64,000 bases of DNA from Cliona cf. orientalis (GCA_963930775.1 OZ005702.1:2356001-2420000), one strand, 5' to 3'; counted from the stretch's first letter, positions 1 to 12,900 are shown. Translations and numbers: made by a program. The notes: generated by a model not told the origin, from the letters alone.

Positions 1-126
1 GATACTTGATGAAAGTTGATAAGGTTTATATATACAAAGACAATACTTTTTATTCTCTGGTGATCAACAATCAACGTTAACACCATTCCCAAAGAAAAGG
101 ATTTGAAAACAGAGCATTACAATTAT

Positions 127-458
127 TCATTTACTGGAAAGCCTTGACAATCAATAGTGAGGTCTCATACAAAGCCAAGCTGAAGGTACAATTCTCTATG
201 GAAAACTATTTATCCAACGTGAATAGTCAATGAATAAACTGTTGTAGCTATAGGCCTTGGTTTTCTAAAGTTGATCCTTGTTAATACCATGTATAATGAT
301 GATGACCTTTTATAAACAAACCACATACTAGACAAATAGCTTTCCATAGGATAAAGTTTTCCATAGGACAAATAGTTTTCCATAGAGAATATACCTTCAA
401 CTTGGCTTTGTATGAGGCCAGGACTCACCGTTGATTGTCAAGGCTTTCCAGTAAATGA
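127..458. mobile_element. MITE-like foldback element with ~90-bp inverted ends
   Basis: The left arm (127 to about 217) reappears reverse-complemented at about 343-458, covering the ttactggaaagccttgac, catacaaagccaag and tctctatggaaaact segments. The right arm has an extra duplication of the 'tttccatagga' segment. The middle has no transposase-like ORF. I read it as a non-autonomous DNA transposon or foldback element. Confidence 0.7.
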
Positions 459-1124
459 TACCCTATGGATAAAAGTCAGGTCCTACTACTGTACTTGTGG
501 ACAGCCGCTTAGATGGTGTGTTGATAGCTACCTTGGAAACTAAGGTAATTATATATTATAACTTAGCTATAAAATATTGTTAGTCGTGCAATTCATTCAT
601 GTATTGCTATAAGTGGAGCCCACAGTGACATTCAGTATATTATATACATGTGCCATGGTTTGCTGAGAAATTAGCACTTCTCCATAGAGAGTTGGCATGA
701 TTCTTTATAAAAAAATTAGCTTTGGCTGGATGATTTCATGGAGCTGCATGCTAATTCATTCTAATAGCTATCACTAGTCAGAACTATTTTTTTGTATGTA
801 TGCATACTATAGATAGTCACTAAAGAAGTGCTGCATGTTTTCGTAGTTAATTTATTTGGGAACATTTTCGTTAATATTTCTATATAGCCATTTAAGTTGT
901 ATCTCGTAAGGATGATTGCTATTGAGTTCTCATATAGGTATAATAATAATTATTAGGCATGCATACTGTAATACCATGCATAAGGATTACAAAATTTAAA
1001 TCTATACGCATATATAAAAATTAAATTAATAACCAGGGGTAAATTAGAGAGGACTCAGCGCTAGCATTATGGAATTGAACACTCCTAGGCCAGCTATAAT
1101 TAATTTTCATGATACACACGTGCA
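459..1124. other. 5' flank of the Pmp-repeat gene, no gene seen
   Basis: AT-rich sequence with no ORF of note and no recognisable RNA gene. It presumably carries the promoter and 5' UTR of the gene that starts at 1125. No motif is clear enough to call a promoter element. Confidence 0.4.
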
Positions 1125-4100
1125 ATGCAGAATAATATCATGAAGTCAACTCCACAACCCGTGCAGACATCACTGAATTTCCCTTCACTTCTCATCTTTC
1201 TCTTACACATACTTCATGCTTCTGGCCATGGAAAGATATATAATATTGTGCCAACTCAAATCTCACCACATCCATGTCCAGTAGATAATTGTCTGACTCT
1301 TACTCAATTCACTGAAAATATCAGAAATTATAATTATACTCCCGCCTCAAAAATGATACTGTTCATTAGCGGAGAACACCATAACCTTAGCGTTGACTTT
1401 TCCATATCAAATGTTGCTGAATTTGTTATGCTATCAACAAATTACACTAGGTCTTACAATTTGAATACTATTACATGTACTGAATCTGCAAACTTTAATT
1501 TCATTAATATAAGGAGAGTTCATTTCAAAGGCATAAAATTCAGTAATTGCAGCAATAATAGGTTTGAATCAATACAAGAATTAGCTATTGAACACTCTAC
1601 ATTCGTCGATAGTACATCTCCCCTAACAATACTTAACAGTAACGCAAATGTGACTGAAACTCATTTATTTTCGAACTCTGGCAGCTTTAAACGAAACTTT
1701 AGACTGTTACAAGAATTACTAAAATATTTGGATCAACCTCTGGAAGCTTCTGTAGGTGGAGCAATGATTCTCTCACATAGCTTCGTTACTGTTGAACAAT
1801 GCAATCTTAGTGGAAATACTGCAAGCTTTGGTGGAGCTATCTTCTCAGAAAATACTACACTTTCAGTTTTACAGAGCAATATTTCAAATAATATTGCTAG
1901 AGAGAATGGTGGAGCAGTGGCTGTATCTTACAATAGTAGTGTTGTACTTTCTTTCACCTCTTTGTATAATAATCAAGCTAATAATGGAGGAGCTATGTAC
2001 TTGTATGGAAGTAAAGCAGTAGTTAATAATTGCCATAATATTCTGCACAATGAAGCAAGGAAAGATGGTGGCGTTGTCTATGCAGAACGCTGTAGCTCTG
2101 TGAAAGTTAACAGTAGTGTACTCAGTGGTAACCAAGCCCAGGGGAAGGGAGGAGCATTATGTGGACAAAACAGTAGCGGTATACATTTCCACAATTGCAA
2201 CGCTGCCAATAATACTGCCAAATTTGGAGGAGTCTTGCAAGTGAGTATGAACTCTAGTCTATATTTTAACTACAGCAATTTTACTAACAATCGAGCCAAT
2301 ATCAAAGGAGGAATTGCGCACGTAAATAGCGGGAGTACGATTTACATTGAATACTGCAATGTAACCAACAACGGGGCTCGTAGCTATGGAGGTGCTGTGC
2401 GTATAGAACAAGGAAGCAAAATGAGCATCAGTAATAGTAGCCTAGATAGCAATGCAGCCAGCTATGCCGGTGCCCTAGAAGTAAATACCATGTCTGATGC
2501 TTATATTCTGTCTTGTAACTTCAGCAGAAATACAGCTACAAACAGTGGAGCTGCTCTTCATGTGTATTTTAGTAGCAATGCTACCATTGAGAGTAGCATC
2601 TTTGAATGGAATGTAGCAAATAGTTCAGGTGCAGCTGTGTATGGACGAAATAATTGTAGCATCTCTATCAGTGATAGCACAATACGTAATAGTATGACTA
2701 AATACTCTGGTGGTGGAGTAGATGTAGGGCAAGATTCTGACATTCATATTGAAAGGTGCACATTTCTGAACAACACGGCTGATTTTGGAGCTGCCATACA
2801 TGTCCGTGGTAGTACTGGAGTGACTGTTTCTAATAGCAGTTTCTTTCAGAATAGAGCAGATATAGAGGGTGGGGCAATTCACATCTACAAGAATTGTTTC
2901 ATGACGATTTTCAACAGCCAGTTTACTTCAAATGAAGCTGAATCTGGAGGAGTGTTTCTTGCAATACTGAATTGTGAAGTCACTTGGCAAACGAGTTCAT
3001 TTTCTAACAACAGTGCTGACTTCGGTGGTGTGATGGAATTGCTTGAAGAGAGTATTGCTACCATCAATGGGGGTAAATTTACCAACAATATGGCACAATC
3101 TGGTGGAGTATTTTACACTCATCGCAGTAAAATAGTGGTCAAGTTGAGTGCCACATTTCATCTCAACAAAGCTACATTGTTAGGAGGTGTTATTCATGCC
3201 GGTGATAATAGCACTGTCAAAATCACCAATGCCTTGTTCACCAACAACACAGCTAACAATGGTGGGGTGCTGTCTCTGATAGTTAACAGTACTGGACTCA
3301 TTAAACAATCAAACTTTATCAATAACCAGGCAAGTGACAGTGGTGGTGTTATTTATTTGAATAAAGCAAGTACACATATCTTTGCTAGTGAATTTAATTC
3401 ATGCTATGCCTACATGCTTGGAGGAATTGTCTCAGCCCTTTCAGCATCTATAGTCTATATTTCCAGAAGCAACTTCAGTCACAGTACAGCAAAGCTAGGA
3501 GCAGCTCTGGCAGTACTAGATCGCTCAAACCTATCATTCATTCTTCCAAATTCAAAATTATTTCCCTATAATGATTCTGAAATGACTATAGGTGATGATC
3601 ATGAAGTTCTAATACATAACTGTACTTCATATAAGAATGGAGGCGGAATTTATCTCAGTGAAAGTAGTCTTTACATTAGGGCAGAAACTAAACTACACTT
3701 CAATAAAGCAGGATCATTTGGTGGCGGAGTTCATGCTAAAAATTCGTCTATCACTATAAAGCACATCATTCATTTTGTTTATAATAAAGCTATGTCTGGT
3801 GGTGGATTAAGTTTGAGCAATTCAAAGCTTCACTGTGAGATAGATGAACTTCAAGGTGTAGTTACTAATACTATGAGTTTTGTATCTAATCAAGCAGACT
3901 ACGGCGGAGCACTGTACAACAATGATAATGATATTGCTGATATATGTTCTGGAGAACAATCTTCGACTAATAGCAAATGCTTCTTTCAGAATGTGTCCGA
4001 TACCTTTACAATCAAGTTCGATAAAAATCAAGCCAACAACGGTGATAATCTGTTTGGAGGATTATTGGATAGGTGTTCAAGTGTGGACAATATTGCTCGC

Positions 4101-6350
4101 TTTGTAAACATAAGCAACATTAATACAACTGCGCTACAATCAATTACCTCAAAACCTGTTCAACTTTGTTTTTGTGAAAATGACAATTTAAAGTGTAGTC
4201 TACGGTCACTTATCGTTCAGATCAAACAAAAAGATAAGATGATACTACAGGTAGCTGCAGTCGATCAGGCAAATAATATATTAAAAGCTACGGTATTTCA
4301 GACACTTAATAAGCTTGACTATGACATCTTATCAAATACGGAAAATCAAGTTACACAGGTAATCAATGCAAGTTGTTCTAATATCAGCTTCCACATCAAA
4401 GTCCCTCCTAAGTCAGCCCCTTATGAAGCCACAATTTATGCAGATGGACCCTGTGGTGATAAAGATGGTTCAAAGCTATCAGTAAAGATTGACGTGATTC
4501 TTTGTACGTGTGCTCCTGGATTTACAGTTGATAATGAGAACAACGATAAATGTAAGTGTGATTGTGATGAGCAGCTTCTAGAGTATGGTTATGTCAAGGG
4601 ATGTGACCTACTGACTCACTCAGTTGAGAGAGAAGGAGTATTCTGGATCAATGTCACTGATGGAAATTTTAGCTACCTGTTCTTTCCCTACTGCCCGATG
4701 GGTTACTGCCAATCACCTGATAAACTGATTCTCGTTGATTTAAGTCAACCCAATGGATCAGATGCTCAGTGTGCTAATAATCATGCCGGACTTTTGTGTG
4801 GGAAATGTCGACCACACTACAGCCTGTCTCTAGGTAGTTCAAAATGCATCAAATGCCATGAAACATGGTACGGGCAACTCATAGGGATCACAATAGCATC
4901 CTTTTTTGCTGGAATACTCCTTGTAGCCTTCATTTTAGTGCTTAACCTCACTGTAGCTGTCGGAACATTAAACTCCATTATATTTTTCTCTAACATAGTA
5001 TATTCCAGCAGCATTTTGACACAGTCACAGTTTAGCTCAGTATTCATTGCCTGGTTGAATCTTGACATAGGCTTTGATGTCTGCTTCTATAAAGGAATGG
5101 ACACATACACCAAAACTTGGCTAGAACTAGCTTTTCCAGCGTACATAATCTTCTTGGTCATCGCTATAATCTGGATCAGTTCCCGATCATCAACCTTCTC
5201 GAATCTGATTGGAAAGAGAAACCCGGTAGCAACTCTTGCTACCTTGATCCTTATCTCCTACTCTAAGTTTTTGCAAATGGTAATCGTCACGTTTTCCTTC
5301 GTCAAATCTACTGGTAGTATCACACCATCCACAAGGTGGCTTTATGATGCAAGCATTGTGTATTTTGGATGGAAACATGCTCTCCTATTCTTCACAGCAG
5401 TCGTTATTCTCATTGTTGGCCTCTTCTACACTATTCTCCTGTTCTCTTGGCAGTGGCTCCTTCACTGTCCAAGATCAAAAGTACTGAACTGGACTAGAAA
5501 TCAAAAGCTTCACTCTTTCATTGACACCTACCATACTCCTCACACGGCTAAGCATCGATACTGGACTGGTCTGCTTCTGCTAGCTCGAGTTATTCTCTAC
5601 CTCCTCTCTGCATTCAGTGCCAGTGTGTACGCTGACCCACACATTCCACTCTTGGCAACCATCACTGTCATGTGCTGCCTGCTCCTGTTCAAGACTGTTA
5701 TGATGATTAAAGTATACAGGAATTGGTTACTCAATGCAATGGATTCATTTATGTGCTTTAATATTATCATCCCTGCCACTTTCACCTTGCATTCCTTCAC
5801 TGACAAAAGCATTCAAACCAAAGTGATTGATATGTCTGCAGGAATCACCGTGATCTTGCTTTGTTTCATCATTGCTTTCCATGTATACAGATACGGCAGT
5901 GTGAAAGTATATACCTACTGTCAGAGCACAAAACTCTGTGAACACATGACCGAGTGGTTAGTATCGTTTATGCACTCTCACGAGGAAAAGAGCTCAAGTA
6001 TGCCATCAGACGGCAGACTTTTGGATGTGCTAGACAGCCTGAGACAAGGGGAGACTGAAGAGATTCATAGTGAACATGATACTGATAAGCCAACAACCTC
6101 TGTGGTTTCACTGGTGCATAGTGAAGAGTCACCATCAACTGACTACTGCCTAAAGCTAAATGAAGAGCCTGATCACCAGTTGGTTAGTGATGAAGGAACT
6201 AGGCTCCAGCAAGATAGAGTAAAGAGTTCTACGTGTGCCATGAGAAGTGTACACCAAGGATCAAGTTATAAGGCTGAGTTGCCATTGTCTACTTATTCCT
6301 CTCAGGATGAAAGTATCAGGAAACCACTACTTGATGATAAAAGTTTATAA
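1125..6350 (+). CDS. Intronless Pmp-repeat (beta-helix) multi-pass membrane protein
   Basis: A 1741-residue single-exon ORF. An in-frame TGA at 1110 precedes the first ATG; a second ATG lies five codons on. Residues about 17-35 form a hydrophobic signal peptide. Residues about 200-960 hold some twenty imperfect repeats with FxxN...GGA(I/L/V) signatures, as in chlamydial polymorphic outer membrane proteins (Chlam_PMP family), which predict a right-handed parallel beta-helix. N-glycosylation sequons are very dense. A Cys-rich stretch follows (about 1120-1245), including CGKCRPHYS...CIKC. Then come about eight or nine hydrophobic helices (about 1248-1595) and a Ser/Glu/Asp-rich cytoplasmic tail of about 150 residues. 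This suggests a cell-surface protein with a large repeat ectodomain. Ligand and function are unknown. The lack of introns contrasts with most neighbours and could reflect retroposition or ancient transfer. Confidence 0.85.
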   Translation: MQNNIMKSTPQPVQTSLNFPSLLIFLLHILHASGHGKIYNIVPTQISPHPCPVDNCLTLTQFTENIRNYNYTPASKMILFISGEHHNLSVDFSISNVAEFVMLSTNYTRSYNLNTITCTESANFNFINIRRVHFKGIKFSNCSNNRFESIQELAIEHSTFVDSTSPLTILNSNANVTETHLFSNSGSFKRNFRLLQELLKYLDQPLEASVGGAMILSHSFVTVEQCNLSGNTASFGGAIFSENTTLSVLQSNISNNIARENGGAVAVSYNSSVVLSFTSLYNNQANNGGAMYLYGSKAVVNNCHNILHNEARKDGGVVYAERCSSVKVNSSVLSGNQAQGKGGALCGQNSSGIHFHNCNAANNTAKFGGVLQVSMNSSLYFNYSNFTNNRANIKGGIAHVNSGSTIYIEYCNVTNNGARSYGGAVRIEQGSKMSISNSSLDSNAASYAGALEVNTMSDAYILSCNFSRNTATNSGAALHVYFSSNATIESSIFEWNVANSSGAAVYGRNNCSISISDSTIRNSMTKYSGGGVDVGQDSDIHIERCTFLNNTADFGAAIHVRGSTGVTVSNSSFFQNRADIEGGAIHIYKNCFMTIFNSQFTSNEAESGGVFLAILNCEVTWQTSSFSNNSADFGGVMELLEESIATINGGKFTNNMAQSGGVFYTHRSKIVVKLSATFHLNKATLLGGVIHAGDNSTVKITNALFTNNTANNGGVLSLIVNSTGLIKQSNFINNQASDSGGVIYLNKASTHIFASEFNSCYAYMLGGIVSALSASIVYISRSNFSHSTAKLGAALAVLDRSNLSFILPNSKLFPYNDSEMTIGDDHEVLIHNCTSYKNGGGIYLSESSLYIRAETKLHFNKAGSFGGGVHAKNSSITIKHIIHFVYNKAMSGGGLSLSNSKLHCEIDELQGVVTNTMSFVSNQADYGGALYNNDNDIADICSGEQSSTNSKCFFQNVSDTFTIKFDKNQANNGDNLFGGLLDRCSSVDNIARFVNISNINTTALQSITSKPVQLCFCENDNLKCSLRSLIVQIKQKDKMILQVAAVDQANNILKATVFQTLNKLDYDILSNTENQVTQVINASCSNISFHIKVPPKSAPYEATIYADGPCGDKDGSKLSVKIDVILCTCAPGFTVDNENNDKCKCDCDEQLLEYGYVKGCDLLTHSVEREGVFWINVTDGNFSYLFFPYCPMGYCQSPDKLILVDLSQPNGSDAQCANNHAGLLCGKCRPHYSLSLGSSKCIKCHETWYGQLIGITIASFFAGILLVAFILVLNLTVAVGTLNSIIFFSNIVYSSSILTQSQFSSVFIAWLNLDIGFDVCFYKGMDTYTKTWLELAFPAYIIFLVIAIIWISSRSSTFSNLIGKRNPVATLATLILISYSKFLQMVIVTFSFVKSTGSITPSTRWLYDASIVYFGWKHALLFFTAVVILIVGLFYTILLFSWQWLLHCPRSKVLNWTRNQKLHSFIDTYHTPHTAKHRYWTGLLLLARVILYLLSAFSASVYADPHIPLLATITVMCCLLLFKTVMMIKVYRNWLLNAMDSFMCFNIIIPATFTLHSFTDKSIQTKVIDMSAGITVILLCFIIAFHVYRYGSVKVYTYCQSTKLCEHMTEWLVSFMHSHEEKSSSMPSDGRLLDVLDSLRQGETEEIHSEHDTDKPTTSVVSLVHSEESPSTDYCLKLNEEPDHQLVSDEGTRLQQDRVKSSTCAMRSVHQGSSYKAELPLSTYSSQDESIRKPLLDDKSL

Positions 6351-6951
6351 CATTCACTGTGTATAGAGATATAGCCAGACTTTTAACGCTATAATATTAT
6401 GATCATAAATTATATTATTCTAACCAAAGTTGGTATAATCTTGAATAATATAGCTAATAGTCTCGGATTGTGGGGTGTGGCTTGCGAGACTAACAATATT
6501 ATAGCTAATATGTTACAGTATACTACTACATGTAAGCTTAGTATTCTAATTTAGTAACAATTTACTAGCTATTTCAACAATAGAATCGTAGATCTACCGT
6601 AAATCGCGAATATTTCAATGTTAAAATATTTTCGGACAGCATGGGCCATGGCTTGTGCGAAAATTGAACGCACGAAATACATGCGCAATATTAACGACAA
6701 TGCGGTACAGGGTCGTTTGTCCGAAAATTATTTAACGCGAAAAATTATCGCATGAAATATTTTAGACACGAAATATTCGCGATTTACGGTATTATAATAA
6801 TATCATGAGGAAAAATAATAATAATTAGCAATCATAAAAATTAATTAATGCTACGTAGGTAATACTGCGCAATTAACCAGCCCCACCCTTCAGTGCGCAT
6901 GGCATGATCTTCACGTGATCTTTGTATACTATTCGCGTGTATACATAATTT
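6351..6951. other. Intergenic region between Pmp-repeat gene and NLR
   Basis: About 600 bp containing one inverted-repeat element (6595-6791) that ends about 160 bp before the NLR start codon. No ORF or RNA gene is visible. It must hold the 3' UTR of the upstream gene and the NLR promoter. Confidence 0.5.
6595..6791. mobile_element. Short MITE with 22-bp perfect terminal inverted repeats
   Basis: Starts taccgtaaatcgcgaata and ends with its exact reverse complement, tattcgcgatttacggta. The TA at each end fits a Tc1/mariner-type TA target site. The interior has further AT-rich internal complementarity and no ORF. Confidence 0.75.
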
Positions 6952-9900
6952 ATGGCTACTAGCTTTGAAGAGATCCTTGCCATTCACTGTCTTAGTGAGG
7001 AATACCTGACCCGCATATGTTCAAAAGAGCACAGAGATGAATTTACTAAAAGAATGAAGGACTGGAAAGCGGTGGGGATAGCCTTGGGATTTACTCAGGA
7101 AGATCTGGATATGATCGACAGTGCTGGATTCCCAAACGACGAACAAAAGAGGACAGCATTGTTGCTCCAATGGAGTATGCGAGAGAAAAAGAATGCTACC
7201 TATCTCAATCTAGCTAAATCACTTTTTGCTGGCGGACTGGTGGATCTACTTCAGGAGCTGTGCAGTTTAGTGCCGAGGGCCACGCCCACAATCCCTGCAG
7301 GTCAGCATTGCTTAGTCTGGGTGCCAGCCCAGTGCTTCCAAGTATACGGATTTGTCAGTATTTTACTGAATTCTGACTGATAACATTTTGAAAATTGAGT
7401 GGGGAGATTTAGTGCATACATTGATAATGTGGAGCTCTTTGTAAAATACTGTAAAATTATGCATGCAATGCAAAATAGGAAATTATATTAATACTGAAAG
7501 ACAGGAGAACAGCTTGCAGGCACTTCCAGCCCCGTCATATAAGAGGAAGGGTCTGGTACACTTCAAGCATCGATGATTTGTTCTGCTGAGTCAAATTGGC
7601 TCTAATAAAGTGGGTACGAACATAAATTGGGAAGTGTTAATAGACCAGGCTTGATAGGGGGGTCAAATTTGAAACGGCTGCTATCAATGAACAAGATCAA
7701 ATGATATTTGCAGGCTCAGTCAAAAACAGTAGGTATAGCTATGGTATGCATGCAATTGTAATGTCAAGCAACATCACAATACGTAAGATGATGCTTTCAC
7801 ACTCAATTATTGCCCCACAGTACCCATGGGGTGTGAAGAACAAGTCGGTAATGCGAAGTGTACCAGACCCTTCCTCTCGTGAAGGGGCGGGCACCGAGGC
7901 TAATTATGTAATTATATTAATTATTAATATCAGGGGCTGATCCAGGATATTTTGAAGGGTGCATGGTGGCTGGGGTATAATATTCAAGTGATGACAGTGT
8001 CAGGTTATAGAATAAGGCAGCCTAATGGCCTTAAGGCCAAATGGTCTATAAGCAGTTTGTCCTTACCAGATTCTGGTATTTGTCACGAACGCGGATCAGA
8101 CCTTCCGTTTTACGTGTGAAGGTCTGGCTTGTGAGACTAACCGCCCCCCCCCCCCCCCCCCCCCCCGCGATCAGCCCCTGAATATTGGCTACATTAAAAT
8201 TCATACAGTTATTATACCAAGGACTGCATGAATGTGTTGGTTTAATGGAAGAAGCATTAATTTTGTGGGTCTAATAACAGCTTTGCCAGGCTTTACTGCA
8301 TAAACTGTATCAGGCATATTTAATTTTGGCTAGCTCAATCCCATTACCTAGCAACCATACTCAGCTATTCTATGTCACGTATAGACCAGCCCAGCAGTGG
8401 AGATGTCAATCAAGGGGTTGAGCCAAGCTGCCCATTGGAGGAGAAGACAGGAAATCAAGTGGTGGAACGGTTGAAAAAAGGTGTGGGAGCTCTTGAAGTG
8501 TATCGACCTGAAAGTCAATCAGTTCCAGATACCTTACTCGAGTCTCATCTGAAATCAGGTACAGTCAAATTAAGGAGAATTTAATTTGCGGGGTATGGCG
8601 GGCTCAATAAGGGATCTACATAAAATATGGCCCCCTCCACTCACGATTACTGATGACTTCAGTGATTACATGTGTATTGCATGCTAGAATTAGGAATTTG
8701 GGGGGGAGGGGAGGGGGGGGGAAGATGCTCCACCATCTGTATTAATCTTGGTCACCCATGAATAGCATAACTTTTTCCTAAACAATGGAGAGGAGAAAGT
8801 TATCAGATCCTGATACATGTATCTTTGAATTCTGGGTAGGGCCAAGGACGAATGATATTGCTTCTACATGTACATGTAGCCTTGTCCCTTCCCTGTCTCC
8901 TCTAAGCCTTAAAATAATCACGGAATCTGGGGACAAGGCTAACAATTTTCTGCCTTTATTATCTTAAGTTCACCTCAAGTTTGTATCTTTAGAGCCAAAC
9001 AGAGCTAATGGAGTGAAGTTGAGTGAAAAGGATCTTGTTCGCCTCATGCGACTGATTCAGAGTTATAGCTATAAATGGAATCCGATTGGTCTTTGTCTTG
9101 GATTCACCCAACATGAACTAGATACCATATTTGGTATGTTGAAACTACTTTTAGGGGCTCCTGTGAGCTATCTACAAGAGCTGCTTAGTCAGTGGGTCCA
9201 ATGGCCGACAGAGGATCACCAGAATATTCCAACTCTAGGAGCACTATGTACAGCATTACGCAGCTCTCTTGTTGGTCTGGGTAGCCTGGCTGAGAAAGTG
9301 GAAAAGGAAATGGAGCAATTGCAATGCACAGGTAAACTATAGTTAGTCTTCTCAGCAAGTCTTAGAGTGTACTAGGAAGAGTATGTATACCTCCTAATGT
9401 TAATATGTTGTGGATTACTGCACATACCGTAGTGTTCTTTTGCCACAGGGACTCTAGGGTATTCCCTTGATGGGGTAGTTCTGACCAGACACTGTGCGGT
9501 ACACTTGGAACCACATAGCCAAGGCCACCTAGGCACACATATAAAATTATTAACCCTTGGCGCATGCGCCATAGGGTTACGGTACTCATTCTGTGTGTGT
9601 GAGTGTCTGTCTGTCTGTTACCACGAAATCTGCTGCCTATCTCGTTTTTACGTCACAAACAAAGTTTTATAGGGTTCTTTATGGTGTTTTCAACGTTTTA
9701 TCGTGTGGCTTTCCCTGAAAACACTTCATTCAAGAGTTCTGGCATCATTTGCTGGTTACTGCTGCCTTTCTCGCTCCCTGACGAGCTTTCGACGGACAAA
9801 CAAGATAGCGATGGCTTCTTTTCAACTAGAAAAGTATGTAGCTATAATTAGTTATAGATCCAACAACATGACTGGTTCATCACTGATCATAGTACACTGG

Positions 9901-12900
9901 TAGAGAAGCTTCTTGGCTATCTGTGCATGCCATAAACTGCTGATACGGTATTGCACATGTGATACTGCTGGACATTACACAATCGCGTGCAATTTGCATT
10001 CTTATGGTTACTCCTTTGACTCTTGACATTGTGCTTGGATCTGTATAAGCATCTTGTAGTAATGTTGGACATGCAGCACTGCTCAGTGCTTGCACGCTGA
10101 GGGTTTTGCACTATAGTGCTTCATTTAAAAAGGTTAGCTAATATGCCACTGTTTCATAGAGTAGAGCTTGCTCATCCATGTGTACTTTTCATAATAAATC
10201 TACATGATTCTTTTGCGTGTTGAATTATGTATTTGTAAGTATTTACTTCTGCATCATGCCTGACGAAATCATTGATAGCTATAGCTAGACCAATAATGTT
10301 TATAATACAGTGAAACCCCTCTAAAGTGGACACCATTGGGACCAAAAATTTTGTCCGCTGTAGCGAGATGTCCTTAGCTCAGGGGTTAATGGTTGACCAT
10401 GCCCCTCCTATAATCATGACCAACTATGATAAAGCAATACTGTGGATAACGAAAAAGACCGTATTGATGAGAGATCTATCAACTGACAGCTCCCAAGCAA
10501 GAATTTGAGACATATTTAGGCTTTACTGTAGTTACTGGTCGCTGAAACCGATCGATTTAAATGGTGGGTGTGGCCTAACTGTCCGTTATGTGAGGTTGTT
10601 CACTATTGCGCAGGCTGAATGGGACCAAAATAAGTGTCCGTTATATGGAATAGCGGGGTATCTGCTGTTGAGAGGGTTTGAATATATTGAAGTCTATGGA
10701 AATACAATCTGGACATTCAGAATTGTCTGTTATATTGCAGGTGTCCGTTAAGCGGGGTTCCACTGTATACAAAATTGCACATCTTTGTGTGGTTATGAAA
10801 CTATAAAAGTGGGAATGTTTTTTTGCTGGTGTACAAATTGACAGATGCAAATGTATATTTTCAAGTCAATTGTGAAGCATAATACTGGTATGCTAACAAT
10901 CTTGAAATGGAAATACACATTCTAGATTCATCTTTTATGCTATATGTATGCATAATAATTGGTTAATGGTATATAGAGTAATTCTAAGATTCTTTTTATG
11001 AGGGATGAGGAATGTAGTGAGTTTTTCATTGCATCCTGAGTCCCAGTCAATACAGAGCTTGTGCAGTTTATCGATGTGTATAATGACAGCGTACAGTAGT
11101 GCGGTGTAATGTTTTTCATGAGGGACAAGGATGTAGTATACAGAGCATGTGCAGTTTGTCAATGTGTATAATGACAGCGTACAGTAGTGCGGTGTAATAT
11201 TTTTCATGAGGGATTAGGATGTAGTATACAGAGCATGTGCAGTTTGTCGATGTGTATAATGACAGCGTACAGTAGTGCGGTGTAATATTTTTCATGAGGG
11301 ATGAGGATGTAGTATACAGAGCATGTGCAGTTTGTCGATGTGTATAATGACAGCGTACAGTAGTGTGGTGTAATGTTTTTCATGAGGGACAAGGATGTAG
11401 TAAGTTTTTCATTACATCCTGAATCGCAATTAACAAAAAAATTCGGCCACCCGATGAGGTAATTATGATGTATTGATGATGAAATTATGATGAAACTTAT
11501 GATGTATTTGCTCTTCAAAATGTTTAGCACGCATGAAAGGCTGTTGGGGCCCAGAACTCGAACCTAGCGTAGAGGTACGGCGTATAGTAGTGTGGTGTAA
11601 TCCTTCTCATGAGGGACGAGGGATGTAGTAACTTTTTCATTGTATCCCCAGTAGCAATTTATTTTTCTGGTAATTATGGTGTAACCTATGGTAAAATTAT
11701 GATGCAACCTATGAGGTAGTTATGAGAAAATTCAGGGCCTTGCTGGAACCTTTCTGGGACTTGAAGATTGGTAAATATGTAGAGCATCTTACGCATGTAT
11801 CCAGCGAATACAATACAAACTGAGTGCTACTTTCTCTGACAAAACTGCTGGTTGAACGTCACGTGTTCTCTTGACTTACGTAAAGCTGTGGATAAATAAA
11901 GCTAACCTTGCGCTATATACAGCACCCATATTAATTAATTGTGAAGGGGCTGGCCCACAAGACTGCAGTGTGCCATGCTGCGACCAACCTGAAGCTCGGA
12001 AGGTGTACTGCACTGTCAAGTTTAGCTCTATGATTGACTTCCTGAATTGTCGATTTTTTGTGGTGATAATAAAATTAATGCATGTGATCAGTGTAATAAA
12101 ATTTGGACCTCAATTGTGACATTATGTCCTCTCTCTATGCTCTATGCTCTTTGTATAGGTGTAGTGATTATGCACCATTATAGTAATCAAGACGTGGGCA
12201 GTAAAATCGAAGAATTGGAAGCACAATTCAGAGGTCTCCACACTTGCATTCTGAAGGAATTAAAGGAAAACAAAGCTTTAGACATCCAAGAGGTGCTGCA
12301 CGCTTTAACACTCTTACCAACCAGACTTAGGAATGAATATCAGAAATTGATTTTAGACAAGCTCCCTACACTTCGATCGGAAGAAAGTATATCAGAACTC
12401 TTTTTACATCTTAATCCTCTCTTCTCTTTTCTTGACTATAGCTTGCTAGAGTATATTATTGAGGTCTTTGGGAGCACTAGCTTAAAGGATAGAATGAAAT
12501 GTTACAGCCGTGAAGTTCGAAACTTTATGAGTCACACGACAGTTCAGCAGTTGATAGACTATTGGCCGTGCGAAGAGGAAATTGCCCCAAACGTCTCAAA
12601 AATGGTAGCCACCATCAAAAGGGATCCGCAGACTTGTAATTTAGTTGAACTTGATACTATCCGAAGAAATGTATGCATCCGAGCCAGGCTGTTTGATGTC
12701 ATTTGTGCAGTAGTCAGTGTAAAAAATTCGCATTCATTCATAGTCATCTGGGACGTGCCTTCAATCTTAGCTCCTGATATGATCAAATCATTGGAATTAG
12801 CAGATGGTGATTTCTTCAGTGAGAATGATATACGCACTCTCTCTGTAGGCAATAAACTAGTGTATTCTCCTCTCACCAAATTTAGAGATAAGGTGAAGAA

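Larger units (their letters stand above)
9332..12158 (+). other. NLR intron 3 (2.8 kb)
   Basis: Splits a Gly codon: the donor after cacag at 9331 joins the acceptor ttgtatag at 12158. The intron holds a TA-flanked MITE (10308-10765) and an 88-bp tandem array (about 11029-11410). No extra exon with matching phase was recognised, although the 11871-12119 ORF lies just before exon 4. Confidence 0.7.

Noticed and set aside
11029-11410. CRISPR-like array
   Set aside because: Head-to-tail 88-bp units without distinct spacers, in an animal intron; an ordinary minisatellite.
11871-12119. Possible extra NLR exon just before exon 4
   Set aside because: Exon 3 joins exon 4 in phase without it, and the ORF has no domain or convincing donor.
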